Shown: positions 8,868 through 18,106, counted from the stretch's first letter. The stretch: DNA of 64,000 nt from Mycobacterium sp. OTB74 (GCF_029892685.1 NZ_JARXVD010000002.1:434001-498000), one strand, 5' to 3'. Program-made: numbers and translations. The notes: generated from the letters alone by a model not told the origin.

Positions 8868-8940
8868 ACGTGCATTCTGACAACGCCCAGTGCGATTTCG
8901 GCGCGCACCGTCTCTCTGAGCGTGACAGAACCCGACGAAA

Positions 8941-9828
8941 TCACGAGGAAATAGCGTCGACCAGACCCCACTGGAGAGCTGTCTCCGCATCCAGCGTCTC
9001 TCCGGAAAGCACCAGATAGGCCATACGCCAACGGCCTATCCGCCGGGTGATGCTGACAGTGCCGCCGGCTCCGGGTATCAACCCCAACGCCAACTCCGGC
9101 AGCCCCAGCACCGCATCGGGGCGGGCGCTGACGTGCCCGCAGTAAGCCGCCATCTCTAGCCCGCTGCCCAGCACCTGCCCGTGCACCACCGCCCGACACG
9201 CCGTCCCGAGCCGCCGGGTGATCTCATCGAGCACCAGCGCCGGGCTGTACCGAGTCCGGGCCAGGTGCGCCGACGCCGGATCGTCGAAGGAGCCGAACTC
9301 GGCGAGATCGCCTCCGCTGCAGAATGATCGGCCATTACCGGTCAGCACCAGACCGGTCACCGACGGGTCCAACCGCGCCACCTCCAGACCCTCGAGCAAC
9401 GCAGCTCGGGCATCGGTGGTAAAGGCGTTGTGCCGCTGCGGCCGATTGAAGGCCACATGCAGCACGTCGCCTTCGCGGCGGGAAAGCACCGGATCAGCGA
9501 TGACCGGAACGGTGGCGGGTCCGCGCTCGGCAAGCCATCGCGCGAACTCCGGGCCGGACTGCAACGTCGAGTAGGCCAGTGACTCGGTGATCACCCCGGC
9601 GAACGCCGGGGCCTGTGGGTCCAGCGCCCGCAGTACGTCATCGCACACCGCGGAGGTCTGCGGCCAGCGTGTCACCCGCTGTTCGATGGCCTGCAGCGCC
9701 GCGGCGGCATCGGGCACCGTCACCGCGCGACGGTCCGCTGACTGCATCTCGGTCAGCGTGAATGCCGCCTCGTCGCAAGGCTTTTCGAGTGAAACTAGGA
9801 TGCCGGCGGGCAGTTCGACAAGGCTCAC
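8941..9828 (-). CDS. Enoyl-CoA hydratase/isomerase (crotonase) family protein
   Basis: A 295-residue crotonase-fold protein. The oxyanion-hole strands are seen in HNAFTTDARAALLEG and GRSFCSGGDLAEFG, and the second active-site segment in LPELALGLIPGAGGTVSITR. The crotonase core begins near residue 115; the first 115 residues are an unusual N-terminal extension, and the protein ends shortly after the core, so the usual C-terminal trimerisation helices appear shortened. Start GTG 9828 overlaps the stop of the acyl-CoA synthetase gene by 4 bp (GTGA), showing translational coupling. It would hydrate or isomerise the CoA ester made by its neighbour, but the missing C-terminal part leaves the chemistry open. 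Confidence 0.75.
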   Translation of the reverse strand: MSLVELPAGILVSLEKPCDEAAFTLTEMQSADRRAVTVPDAAAALQAIEQRVTRWPQTSAVCDDVLRALDPQAPAFAGVITESLAYSTLQSGPEFARWLAERGPATVPVIADPVLSRREGDVLHVAFNRPQRHNAFTTDARAALLEGLEVARLDPSVTGLVLTGNGRSFCSGGDLAEFGSFDDPASAHLARTRYSPALVLDEITRRLGTACRAVVHGQVLGSGLEMAAYCGHVSARPDAVLGLPELALGLIPGAGGTVSITRRIGRWRMAYLVLSGETLDAETALQWGLVDAISS

Positions 9829-11345
9829 GAATATTTGTCGATCAACGACTGCTTGTACAACTTGCCGGTGTCGGTGCGCGGCAACTGCGGCTCGAACGAG
9901 AGGCTCCGCGGACACTTGTAGTGCGCCAAGCGATCTCGTAGCCAGGCCAACAGCTCGTCGCCGAACAGGTCGGTGGCGTCGTCGGGGTTGACGGTCTGCA
10001 CGACGCCCTTGACCGCCTGCCCCATCTCGGCATCGGGGATGCCGAACACCGCGGCGTCCATCACCCGCGGGTGGGTGACCAGCATGTTCTCGGCTTCCTG
10101 CGGGTAGATGTTCACCCCGCCGCTGATGATCATGTGGTGGCGCCGATCGGTGAGGTACAGATAACCCTCGTCGTCGACATAACCGATGTCCCCCACCGTC
10201 ATCCAGCCGTGCTCGTCGCGCGACGACGCCGTCTTGCCCGGATCATTGAGGTACTCGAAGGTGTTGGCGCCTTCGAAATAGATCTCGCCGGCCTCCCCGG
10301 TGGGCACTTCCTTTCCGTTCTCGTCTAGGATGTGGATGTTGCCCAGCATCGCCTTACCCACCGAACCCGGATGCTTCAACCAGTCTTCGGCAGTGATCAA
10401 GGTGGACCCGATGGCCTCGGATGAGGCGTAGTACTCGTCGACGATCGGGCCCCACCAGTCGATCATCTGCTTCTTGATCTCGACCGGACACGGCGCGGCG
10501 GCGTGCATGACCCGTTGCAGCGTCGACAGATCGTATGAATCACGCACGGCCTGAGGAAGTTTCAGCATGCGAGTGAACATCACCGGGACGAACTGGCCGT
10601 GCGTGACGCCGTGCTTCGCAATGGCATCCAGACAGCCTTCGGCGTCGAACTTCTCCATCACGACGGTGGTGATGCCCTCGGCCTGAGCTTGCATGGACCA
10701 CACCGACGGCGCTGTGTGGTACAGCGGCGCTGGGCTGAGGTAGACCGATTCGGGCGTCATCCAGAAGCTGACCAGCATCTTCATCAGACCGGGCGCCTCA
10801 GCCGGTGGTACGCGCGGCAGTTGACGTTTGATGCCCTTGGGCCGCCCGGTGGTGCCCGAGGAGTACTGCAGCAGGTCGCCTTCGATCTCGTCAGCGATGG
10901 GCGTAACCGGTTGGTCGGCAACACATTCCGGGTAGCGCGCCCAGCCGTCCAGATCGCCGGAAGAATCCTTGGCTGCGATCAGCAGCAGCTCGGGCAGGGT
11001 GACGTGCTCGGCCAGTCCCGCGCAGGTCTGCCGTAGTGCGGCCGAGCCGATGATCGCCTTGGCGCCGCAGTTGTCAATGATGTACGCCGCTTCGGCCGCG
11101 GTGAGGTGCACGTTGATGGGCACGTAATAGAGCCCGCTGCGCCGCGCCGCCCACATGACCGCGTGCATGTGCTCGTTGTTCTCCATCAGGATGGCGACCG
11201 CGTCGCCTTCCACCAAGCCGTGCGCGCGGAAATGATGCGCCAGCTGATTCGCGCGGGCTTCCAACTCGTCGAACGTCACCACTGTGCCAGACGGGTACAA
11301 GATGACAGCTGGTTTGCCGGAACCTACGTGGTCGCGAATCTGCAT
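9825..11345 (-). CDS. Acyl-CoA synthetase (FadD4-like)
   Basis: A 506-residue AMP-forming acyl-CoA ligase. Motifs: P-loop LQYSSGTTGRPKGIK, YYASSEAIGSTL, GWMTVGDIGYVDDEGYL and the C-terminal lysine motif LPRTDTGKLYKQSL. It resembles FadD4 (Rv0214), which in M. tuberculosis also lies a few genes from pckA. Start ATG 11345 follows a perfect 22-bp palindrome by 20 bp. It is the first gene of a coupled set with crotonase, CoA-transferase, amidohydrolase and PucR regulator, so it likely activates the acid that this set degrades. Whether the substrate is a fatty acid or a cyclic acid is not clear from sequence. Confidence 0.85.
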   Translation of the reverse strand: MQIRDHVGSGKPAVILYPSGTVVTFDELEARANQLAHHFRAHGLVEGDAVAILMENNEHMHAVMWAARRSGLYYVPINVHLTAAEAAYIIDNCGAKAIIGSAALRQTCAGLAEHVTLPELLLIAAKDSSGDLDGWARYPECVADQPVTPIADEIEGDLLQYSSGTTGRPKGIKRQLPRVPPAEAPGLMKMLVSFWMTPESVYLSPAPLYHTAPSVWSMQAQAEGITTVVMEKFDAEGCLDAIAKHGVTHGQFVPVMFTRMLKLPQAVRDSYDLSTLQRVMHAAAPCPVEIKKQMIDWWGPIVDEYYASSEAIGSTLITAEDWLKHPGSVGKAMLGNIHILDENGKEVPTGEAGEIYFEGANTFEYLNDPGKTASSRDEHGWMTVGDIGYVDDEGYLYLTDRRHHMIISGGVNIYPQEAENMLVTHPRVMDAAVFGIPDAEMGQAVKGVVQTVNPDDATDLFGDELLAWLRDRLAHYKCPRSLSFEPQLPRTDTGKLYKQSLIDKYS

Positions 11346-11364
11346 GCGTGAACTCTACGGTGCG

Positions 11365-11386
11365 TCACTTGACACGTGTCAAGTGA
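11365..11386. promoter_or_regulatory. Perfect 22-bp palindromic operator candidate upstream of the acyl-CoA synthetase operon
   Basis: The sequence is TCACTTGACA-CG-TGTCAAGTGA, a perfect palindrome. It lies 20 bp upstream of ATG 11345. On the minus strand the right half contains TTGACA, which could serve as a -35 element with CGTAGA 17 bp downstream, so a bound repressor would block the promoter. Size and symmetry fit a TetR-family dimer site; it does not match the published KstR or KstR2 consensus as I know them. Confidence 0.65.
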
Positions 11387-11392
11387 TCTGGA

Positions 11393-12673
11393 TCACTTCC
11401 GGACGGCGGACAACTCGCGATCGCTGTCGGGCAACTCAACGTCGTCATCAGCGTCGACGAATGGTGCACGCAGCGTCGCAAGGATGTGCTGCCGGTTGAT
11501 GATCAAGCCGACCACGGCGAACGTCGCGTAGACGGCGCACAGAACCAGTCGGCCCGTCGTCGAAGTGACCGGGAACTGGATCACGAACAGTGCCAGCAGC
11601 GCCCACGCGGTGTTGCGGTGGAACCGCAGCGCCAGGATCAGCGCGACACCCATCATGGTCTGGGTTGCCGTCAGCAAGACCTCTTCGATCTGGCGGGCAT
11701 CGAGAAGCAGCGGACCGCTGCCGCCACCGATCCGGTACGCGATAGGCAGCGAGCCCACCAACAGCGTCCACTGGTTCACCTTCGACGCGATCAGGGTGCC
11801 GATGGCCGCAGTGCTGTTGCCGCGCGTGGCGAAGATGATCGCGATGATGAACTCGGGAGCCTCCGAGGCCAGCGGTGCCAGCCACTGCACCAACAGGAAG
11901 CGGTCGACGCCCAGTTGCGAACCTGCGGTGACAAGGCTGTCGGCGAATGGCTTGGCGCACATCAGGATCACCACGCCGGCAACCACGAACATGGTCACGA
12001 CGGTGATGCGACGGGCACGGTCCGGCAACTCGCCGATAGCGGCGGCGGTGCCAACCAAGTCCGGCTCCTCCGGCTCGCCGCGAGTCAGCTTGTAGAGGTA
12101 GAAGCCAAACCAGGCGAGCATCGCGACGCCGAGGACCAAGTGGATGCGGCCGGTGGCGGGGATGATGAAGGCCACCAGGCCGGCGATGAACAGGAAGCCG
12201 AGCTCAATCCGGTTGCCGGGTTCCAGCGGCAGCACCGATTTGCTGACCCCATCCCTGGCCGCGGACGTCTTCTGGGCGACGTACAGGCCCACGATCACCA
12301 CAACCGGCCAGCCGATACCCATGAGCAGCCGGTTTGAGCCGGTCATATTGGCCGCGGCGTACTGCACGTACTCGGCGTTATGGCCGGCGACGTAGGCGTA
12401 GTAGAGGTCGACGGCGTACTCGGGCAGCACCGCGATCAGGGCCAGCACCGCAATGGCCAAGCCGCCCGACACATCGATCTGCGCGGACTCGGCGGCCCAG
12501 GCCAGCACGAAGCTCGCAGCGACGACGGCGGCGCCGAAAACCAGCAGAGCGATAACCGGGTCGGGGTGAATACCGGAGACGCGCAGCACGACGGCCGGGG
12601 TAATGAAGAGCACGGTCAGCAGCAGCGACCTGGCGAGCCGCCCGGTGGGGCGAGTCTGCAAGGCGTTGGTCAC
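11393..12673 (-). CDS. CaCA-family cation exchanger (sodium/calcium exchanger type), likely Mn2+/Ca2+ export
   Basis: A 426-residue membrane protein with about ten hydrophobic segments and two internally related alpha-repeats: LIAVLPEYAVDLYYAYVAG...AANMTGSNRLLMG in the first half and LASEAPEFIIAIIFATRG...LIASKVNQWTLLVG in the second. Acidic residues in LPEY and APEF are the expected ion ligands of the Ca2+:cation antiporter superfamily. Start GTG 12673 has AAGGA about 8 bases upstream. The leader carries a yybP-ykoY-like riboswitch, a Mn2+ sensor that typically controls Mn2+ or Ca2+ exporters, so divalent-cation efflux is the likely job. The last 25 residues are acidic and cytosolic. Confidence 0.8.
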   Translation of the reverse strand: MTNALQTRPTGRLARSLLLTVLFITPAVVLRVSGIHPDPVIALLVFGAAVVAASFVLAWAAESAQIDVSGGLAIAVLALIAVLPEYAVDLYYAYVAGHNAEYVQYAAANMTGSNRLLMGIGWPVVVIVGLYVAQKTSAARDGVSKSVLPLEPGNRIELGFLFIAGLVAFIIPATGRIHLVLGVAMLAWFGFYLYKLTRGEPEEPDLVGTAAAIGELPDRARRITVVTMFVVAGVVILMCAKPFADSLVTAGSQLGVDRFLLVQWLAPLASEAPEFIIAIIFATRGNSTAAIGTLIASKVNQWTLLVGSLPIAYRIGGGSGPLLLDARQIEEVLLTATQTMMGVALILALRFHRNTAWALLALFVIQFPVTSTTGRLVLCAVYATFAVVGLIINRQHILATLRAPFVDADDDVELPDSDRELSAVRK

Positions 12674-12721
12674 GTCGAGGTCCTTCGGTTGGGCGGTCCG
12701 GACCTTGTCGGGATTTATGTG

Positions 12722-12872
12722 CGACGAGACTCGGACCGACAACGGTGTGCCGGCCGAAGGTCTCGCTCGCCGGGCGATACCCGGTGGATGACCGGGCAGC
12801 TACATTGCCGCCAGTGTGTCGACCATCCGCAACCGCGGTACATGACCGCGGGAGGAACTACTCCCCTTCGCT
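12722..12872 (-). promoter_or_regulatory. yybP-ykoY (manganese) riboswitch candidate
   Basis: On the minus strand, in the leader of the cation exchanger, the conserved blocks of this riboswitch appear in order: GGGGAGTAG (12866-12858), then GGTCGACA, a GC-rich arm (CCCGGTCATCCACCGGG), GCGAGACCTT (12766-12757), a loop, and GAGTCTCGTC (12732-12723). These are the actinobacterial hallmarks of RF00080 as I recall them. The RNA would sense Mn2+ and act about 50 bases before the GTG start, on either transcription or translation. The rest of this 380-bp gene-free stretch (12873-13054) is less GC-rich and should hold the promoter; I see no gene in it. Confidence 0.75.
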
Positions 12873-13054
12873 GACGTCGAGGGTAATGCCATTCTCGACA
12901 TTCAGCAACTTCGAGTTGCTTCGAATCGATGCGGCACAGTGCCCTGAATTTGCTGGTCAATGGCCCTGAAATTAGAGTTCGACTACCCAAAATTCTAGAT
13001 TCGATTGCACATAGCAAATTCACGGCGCTGATGCGGGTGTTTCACGAGTGATTT

Positions 13055-13834
13055 CTACCTGCCGCGGTCAATGGCATCGAATGCCGCCTGCGCCCGCTCG
13101 AATGGCACGGACGTAACGCCGATCTGACTGCCGAACGGGTGGTCGAGGGTGTAGACGATGAACAGCAGCAAGCCCAATAGAACGGCGACCACGCCGGTCA
13201 ACCCGACGTGCCCGCGAACGCTGGGCAGCTGCAAAAACCCGGTGAGCCCGACAAGTACGACACCGCCGAAGATGAGGCCGAACCATAACAACCACGGCAC
13301 CCGAGGCTGGGCATCGAGAATCCGCTCATTGCGGGCCGACGCCAGTACGGTCAGCTGGCTCTGAAATTCTTGGCTGGCGGCACTGGACTCGCCTTGGTGG
13401 CTACCGAGTACCCGGTACATCTCGTCGATCGCCCCGCGGGCAGCCTCACTCGCCACGCCCCCCGATTCGGACCATTCCCGGTCTTTGACCGCGACCGCGT
13501 AGTCCCGGAGCAGTTTGCGCAGGTTCGCTTGCTCCGATTGCGGCATACCGACGGTCTGTCGATACATCGTCGTCAGGGTCGACGCCTCATTACCGACATT
13601 CGTCTCGGCCGACGAAAACTGTTCCCACGCAACGACAACGGTGAATCCGAGCAAGGCGCCATATACCAGCGCGACGATGGTGATGAAAGGATCCAGCGAT
13701 GAGTTGATCTCCCCACGCGCCCTATCGCCGAGGATTCGATTCGCCAGCCAGATGACCCCGACGGCCACCAGCGTCGACACCAGTGCCACTGCTGCAAGCA
13801 CCAGCCAAAGCCCGAACAACCCCAGCCCGATCAT
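13055..13834 (-). CDS. DUF4239 membrane protein
   Basis: A 259-residue protein with two N-terminal hydrophobic segments (residues about 3-30 and 48-70), a soluble middle with an alpha-helical RKLLRDYAVAVKDREW stretch, and two C-terminal hydrophobic segments (about 180-230). This bestrophin-like layout and the motif LVYGALLGFTVVVAWEQFSSAETNVGNEA are typical of DUF4239. Function is not established. The second of two adjacent ATG codons (13834) is preferred because GGGAGG lies about 6 bases upstream. The gene stands alone, with 54 bp to the small exported protein gene upstream. Confidence 0.7.
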   Translation of the reverse strand: MIGLGLFGLWLVLAAVALVSTLVAVGVIWLANRILGDRARGEINSSLDPFITIVALVYGALLGFTVVVAWEQFSSAETNVGNEASTLTTMYRQTVGMPQSEQANLRKLLRDYAVAVKDREWSESGGVASEAARGAIDEMYRVLGSHQGESSAASQEFQSQLTVLASARNERILDAQPRVPWLLWFGLIFGGVVLVGLTGFLQLPSVRGHVGLTGVVAVLLGLLLFIVYTLDHPFGSQIGVTSVPFERAQAAFDAIDRGR

Positions 13835-13888
13835 CATCGACCTCCCAGGGCAAGACGCGCCTGGTCAAGATGACAGTCGGCGCTCAGC

Positions 13889-14134
13889 TCACCGGCATTG
13901 GACGGTTAGATTCTGACAGACCATTCCGACGCCTCCCCATTTCGACACAGCCACACCGGCATCGTGGGGATTTGTCGAGATAGCGGGCGTCGAGGTGACC
14001 AACTGATCGATGATGGACGGGGCCACCGGCAGCGAGGGAGCCGGCTGCGCGTGGGCGATACCGACGGCACAGGTCATCCCCAGCGCACCCAGCGCGCTGG
14101 CGAACAACCTGAAAATCCACCGACGACGTTCCAT
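13889..14134 (-). CDS. Small exported protein of unknown function
   Basis: An 81-residue protein with a clear Sec signal: positively charged start MERRRWIF, a hydrophobic core and cleavage region GIAHA-QPAPS. The mature part is about 50 residues, proline- and valine-rich at first, ending in KWGGVGMVCQNLTVQCR with two cysteines that may form a disulfide. I do not recognise a characterised family, although small proteins of this style are common in mycobacteria. It is divergent from the MspA-like porin gene, with 167 bp between them. Confidence 0.6.
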   Translation of the reverse strand: MERRRWIFRLFASALGALGMTCAVGIAHAQPAPSLPVAPSIIDQLVTSTPAISTNPHDAGVAVSKWGGVGMVCQNLTVQCR

Positions 14135-14301
14135 CACCGCTTCTTCGTGCCTCGCTATGTCTTTCGCTACCTCTTATCCAGGATATGCCGCCCAACCCTT
14201 GCGTGTCGAAGTCGCATATCGATCACGAATACAAAACAACCTGGATTTGGTCGCACCACGTCGGCCATCCGAGGACCTCCCGGCCCACTACGGTATGCGC
14301 C

Positions 14302-15015
14302 GTGAAGCCGGTATTCGTGCTTTTCCGCCGTGCTGTGGTCTTCGCCATGTGCGTTGTTGTCGCCGCAGCGGCGGCACCGTCGGCAGTCGCCGAGCCCACC
14401 ACCGCCGATCCTGCTAATGCCCCCACGCCGCCCGACGCCGCTCCCGACGGAAAAGTGGCCTCCGGAGCCCCGGCCACCGTGAAAACACCCGACGGCTGGA
14501 CCCTGACAGTCGGCGCCAAAGACGAGTCGCAGGTGCCGGTGGCGCCCTTGACCACCGCAGTCTCGTCTCGCGAGTACCTCGCCAGCGGCACCTTCACCGC
14601 ATCGCTGGTCGGGCCCGAGGAGCCGCGAGGCGTACTCGAAGTCGGTTACGAAATCGGCTGCGGCATCGATATGAGCACCTCAAACGGTGTGACGATGGCG
14701 GGCAGCACGGGCGTCACGCCTTCGGTCGGCATTTCCGGGCCGCTCGGCGCGTTGCCGACCGCCATCCTGCCGCTGATCGCCACGCCGGTGAACGGGGTCA
14801 TCACGGTGGGCCTGAAACCGGGAATCGTGGTCGTGGTCCCTGTCGACAAAAAGGAATTCAAGAGCGCCGCTCCGTGGATCATGATCAGCAATTTCCACGT
14901 CAAAATCGACGGCTGCGTCGGCCAATCGTTCATCCGCTCGTACGCGGTGTTGACACGGCAGACCGATGAGAGTGACGTCGTGCTGTCTTACGTCGGGGTG
15001 ACCACCACTGTCTGA
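14302..15015 (+). CDS. MspA-family porin-like protein
   Basis: A 237-residue exported protein with a signal peptide (hydrophobic core AVVFAMCVVVAAAAAPSAVA, cleavage near residue 33). The mature part has the MspA-family features: YEIGCGIDMSTSNGVTMAGS, a beta-rich middle with LKPGIVVVVPVDKKEF, and the terminal strand pattern DGCVGQSFIRSYAVLTRQT. MspA forms octameric outer-membrane pores for small hydrophilic solutes. Compared with MspA the mature protein starts with a 30-residue Pro/Ala/Asp-rich segment and carries two cysteines (GCGID and GCVGQ) that could form a disulfide, so it is a divergent paralogue. Start GTG 14302 is chosen because the signal peptide follows immediately; its ribosome site is weak. 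Confidence 0.8.
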   Translation: MKPVFVLFRRAVVFAMCVVVAAAAAPSAVAEPTTADPANAPTPPDAAPDGKVASGAPATVKTPDGWTLTVGAKDESQVPVAPLTTAVSSREYLASGTFTASLVGPEEPRGVLEVGYEIGCGIDMSTSNGVTMAGSTGVTPSVGISGPLGALPTAILPLIATPVNGVITVGLKPGIVVVVPVDKKEFKSAAPWIMISNFHVKIDGCVGQSFIRSYAVLTRQTDESDVVLSYVGVTTTV

Positions 15016-15045
15016 CCGCCAACTGTCCTGACCCCCAACGCTAAA

Positions 15046-15078
15046 GCGCCCCAACCCGTGCGGGTTGGGGCGCCTTTT
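15046..15078. terminator. Bidirectional intrinsic terminator
   Basis: A 12-bp perfect stem (15046-15057 with 15062-15073) with loop GTGC, followed by TTTT on the plus strand. It lies between the convergent stops of the porin-like gene (15015) and PEP carboxykinase (15087). Confidence 0.85.
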
Positions 15079-15086
15079 CTGCAGAG

Positions 15087-16916
15087 TTAGTTCTGCTCAG
15101 CCAAGCGGTGCTTGAGCGCGTCGAACTCGTCCTTGATGCCGGTGGGCAGCTTCTCGCCGACGAACTCGAACCACTCCTGGATCAGCGGCACCTCATTGCG
15201 CCATTCCTCGGCGTTGACGGCGAGCGCCTCGTTGACGTCAGCGGCGTCCACATCCAGACCCGACAGGTCCAGGTCTTCCGCGGTCGGCACGATGCCGATC
15301 GGGGTGCTCTTGCCCTCGGCCTGGTGCTCGATGCGCTCGATGGCCCACTTGAGCACCCGGCTGTTCTCGCCAAAGCCCGGCCACAGGAAGCGGCCGTCGT
15401 CGCCACGGCGGAACCAGTTGACGAAGAAGATCTTCGGCATCTTGGACTCGTCGGCGTTCTTGCCGATGTTGATCCAGTGCTGGAAGTAGTCGCCCACGTG
15501 GTAACCCAGGAACGGCAGCATGGCCATGGGGTCGCGGCGCACGGTGCCGACCTTGCCCTCAGCAGCGGCGGTCTGCTCGGAGCCCAGAGTGGCGCCGATG
15601 AACACACCGTGCTGCCAGTCGCGGGCTTCGGTGATCAGCGGGACGGTGGTCTTACGACGGCCGCCGAACAGGATGGCCGATATCGGCACACCCTGCGGGT
15701 CGTCCCACTCGGGGGCCAGCGTGGGGCACTGCGAGATGGGCGTGCAGTACCGCGAATTCGGGTGCGCCGCTTTGGTTTCCGTCTCGCGCAGGACCCAGTC
15801 CTGGCCCTTCCAGTCGATCAGGTGATCGGGCTCGCCTTCCAGGCCCTCCCACCAGACGTCGTTGTCGTCGGTCTTGGCGACGTTGGTGAAGACGGTGTTG
15901 CCGGCGGCGATGGTCTTCATCGCGTTCGGGTTGGAGTCCCAGTTGGTGCCGGGGGCAACGCCGAAGAAGCCGAACTCGGGGTTGACGGCGTAGAGCCGGC
16001 CGTCCTTGCCGAACCGCATCCAGGCGATGTCGTCACCGACGGTCTCGGCGCGCCAGCCCGGGATGGTGGGCTGCAGCATCGCCAGGTTGGTCTTACCGCA
16101 CGCCGACGGGAACGCCGCGGCGACGAAGTAGGCCTTGTTCTCCGGAGAGATCAGCTTGAGGATCAACATGTGCTCGGCGAGCCAGCCCTCGTCGTGGGCC
16201 ATGGCCGAGGCGATGCGCAGCGAGTAGCACTTCTTGCCCAGTAGGGCGTTGCCGCCGTAGCCCGAGCCGAAGCTCCAGATCTCGCGGGTCTCCGGGAAGT
16301 GGGTGATGTACTTGGTGGCGTTGCACGGCCACGGGACGTCCGCCTGGCCCGGCTCCAAGGGCGCACCGATCGAGTGCAGCGCCTTGACGAAGAAGCCGTC
16401 ATCGCCGATCTTGTCCAGCGCGGCCTGTCCCATGCGGGTCATGGTGCGCATGGAGACGACGACGTACTCCGAGTCGGTGATCTCCACGCCCAGCTTGGGA
16501 TCCTCGGCGTCCAGCGGGCCCATGCAGAACGGGACCACCCACATGGTGCGGCCGCGCATGGAGCCGCGGTAGAGGTCGGTCATGATGCCGCGCATCTGCG
16601 CCGGGTCCATCCAGTTGTTGGTCGGACCGGCGTCCTCTTCACGCCCGGAGCAGATGTAGGTGCGCGACTCGACACGCGCGACGTCGGACGGATCCGACAG
16701 TGCCAGATAGGAATTCGGCTGCTTCTCTTCGTTCAGCTCCTGGAAGGTGCCGGCCTCGACGAGCTGCGCGGCCAGGCGGTCGTACTCCTCGGCCGAACCA
16801 TCGGCGAACATCACCCGATCAGGTTGTGTCAGCTCCGCAACTTCGCGAACCCAGGCGAGCAGCCCCGCATGTTTCGTCGGCGCGCTGTCCAGACCGGGAA
16901 TGGTCGCTGAGGTCAT
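15087..16916 (-). CDS. pckG: Phosphoenolpyruvate carboxykinase (GTP)
   Basis: A 609-residue GTP-dependent PEPCK, matching the mycobacterial enzyme (about 606-609 residues) along its whole length. It converts oxaloacetate plus GTP to PEP, CO2 and GDP, the committed gluconeogenic step when cells grow on lipids. Visible motifs: the P-loop with reactive cysteine in [13 protein letters not shown], the metal and substrate region [20 protein letters not shown], and [20 protein letters not shown]. Start ATG 16916 has CAGGAGAA upstream. An upstream inverted repeat (16968-17012) may be a regulator site. In a window full of steroid and fatty-acid genes, it fits carbon flow from lipid-derived acetyl-CoA. 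Confidence 0.97.
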   Translation of the reverse strand: MTSATIPGLDSAPTKHAGLLAWVREVAELTQPDRVMFADGSAEEYDRLAAQLVEAGTFQELNEEKQPNSYLALSDPSDVARVESRTYICSGREEDAGPTNNWMDPAQMRGIMTDLYRGSMRGRTMWVVPFCMGPLDAEDPKLGVEITDSEYVVVSMRTMTRMGQAALDKIGDDGFFVKALHSIGAPLEPGQADVPWPCNATKYITHFPETREIWSFGSGYGGNALLGKKCYSLRIASAMAHDEGWLAEHMLILKLISPENKAYFVAAAFPSACGKTNLAMLQPTIPGWRAETVGDDIAWMRFGKDGRLYAVNPEFGFFGVAPGTNWDSNPNAMKTIAAGNTVFTNVAKTDDNDVWWEGLEGEPDHLIDWKGQDWVLRETETKAAHPNSRYCTPISQCPTLAPEWDDPQGVPISAILFGGRRKTTVPLITEARDWQHGVFIGATLGSEQTAAAEGKVGTVRRDPMAMLPFLGYHVGDYFQHWINIGKNADESKMPKIFFVNWFRRGDDGRFLWPGFGENSRVLKWAIERIEHQAEGKSTPIGIVPTAEDLDLSGLDVDAADVNEALAVNAEEWRNEVPLIQEWFEFVGEKLPTGIKDEFDALKHRLAEQN

Positions 16917-16967
16917 CAAATTCTCCTGATCGCGATCGGCGGCATAACCTAAATAGAGGTTAACGTG

Positions 16968-17012
16968 AGTGAGATACGCGTGGGGAATCGGGATAGTGTC
17001 CGATCTCTCACT
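16968..17012. promoter_or_regulatory. Inverted repeat in the pckG promoter region
   Basis: AGTGAGA (16968-16974) is inverted as TCTCACT (17006-17012), about 50-95 bp upstream of the pckG start. It may be an operator for a gluconeogenesis regulator, but no specific factor can be named from sequence. Confidence 0.3.
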
Positions 17013-17074
17013 AAAACGATTCAGTCGATATCCCCGAAACCCCTGGTAGCCCGTGCGGCTCTGGCGCACCGCAG

Positions 17075-18106
17075 TTACTGACCGGTAACCGGTGGTGCAA
17101 TTTGCCAATCGGCCAATTTGCCTATTCGTGATGTGCGGGCTTGCACCTCCAAAAATCGGCACACCAACTCTTCCTCGGCGGCCTGTCGCACCGCCCCGAC
17201 CGACTCCCCGATCCAGCGTTCCAATACCGCCCGGCGCTGCAGCCGAACCCGCAGACCGATCACCCACAATGCCAACGCCAGACCCGCTACCAGCCCGACC
17301 ACCGCGCCCGTCGACTCCGGTAGGGCGGCGAGCCCCGCAAGCAACCGGCTGGCACCCAAGGCCGCCCCCAGGCCGAAGCCGACGCCCAGCACCGCGCCGA
17401 GCCACATCTCGTCGCGCCGCAAGCCAGACACCGGCCCGGGGATCACCGGACGGCGCCACCTCGGGCTCCCCGCGAGAACGCCCAGCCGCGAACCGCACGC
17501 CGCCTCGGCCGCGGCGAACTCCTCAGCCAATCGATGCCGGGCATGCACCTCGAAATCCGCACTGCCTGTCGCGCAGATGGCGAGCAGTTCAGTCCGCAGG
17601 TCCGTGCACCGCTGCCGGCCCTGGCGGATCAGCTGGAAGCGCGCCCGCTGCAACTCCAAGCGTTGGTCAGCGAGCCGCGGCGGTCGGGACAGCAACCGCA
17701 GCCAACCGCGGCTGAGGTCCCGGGCGCAGTTCCGGTGCAGCTCGGTCACCGGCCCCCGACCGTAATTTCGCCAGTACACCGCACGTTGCCGATGCCGCCC
17801 GGGGTCTTCGAGGTCCGCCCCGCGGGATGCCGGCAGACCATCGGCCTCGAGCACCGCAGCGGCCGCGGCCATGACGAGCAGCACCGTGGCGTCGGCCGTC
17901 AACCACGCCGCGACGCGCTCATCCGCCAATTCGCCTGCCATTACGGTGATTTCGGCCAGCGCCCGCTGTATCGCACGATATTCGGCGGCCGGTTCGGCCA
18001 CACCGGCCCGGCGATGCAGCTGTTGCGCGATGGGCCGCAACTCCGGAACATCGGCGGCCAGCAGCTGCAGTTGGCCGGCAAATCGCGGCAAAACGTCCGT
18101 CGCCAT
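17075..18106 (-). CDS. Rv0209-like protein of unknown function, C-terminal membrane hairpin
   Basis: A 343-residue protein. The first 220 residues are helical and rich in Ala, Arg and Leu, with several Arg-rich helices (for example [16 protein letters not shown]) that suggest coiled-coil or nucleic-acid/lipid-facing surfaces. Residues about 235-300 contain two hydrophobic segments ([25 protein letters not shown] and [17 protein letters not shown]), followed by a charged C-terminal tail, so it is probably anchored in the membrane. Its place between pckA and trmB matches Rv0209 of M. tuberculosis. I cannot assign a function. Start ATG 18106 is chosen over an upstream ATG at 18124 for similar support. 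Confidence 0.7.
   Translation of the reverse strand: MATDVLPRFAGQLQLLAADVPELRPIAQQLHRRAGVAEPAAEYRAIQRALAEITVMAGELADERVAAWLTADATVLLVMAAAAAVLEADGLPASRGADLEDPGRHRQRAVYWRNYGRGPVTELHRNCARDLSRGWLRLLSRPPRLADQRLELQRARFQLIRQGRQRCTDLRTELLAICATGSADFEVHARHRLAEEFAAAEAACGSRLGVLAGSPRWRRPVIPGPVSGLRRDEMWLGAVLGVGFGLGAALGASRLLAGLAALPESTGAVVGLVAGLALALWVIGLRVRLQRRAVLERWIGESVGAVRQAAEEELVCRFLEVQARTSRIGKLADWQIAPPVTGQ

Noticed and set aside
15108..16244. Long plus-strand frame of 378 codons antisense to pckG
   Set aside because: It is a mirror of the strongly conserved pckG reading frame; high GC gives open antisense frames. No motif or ribosome site.
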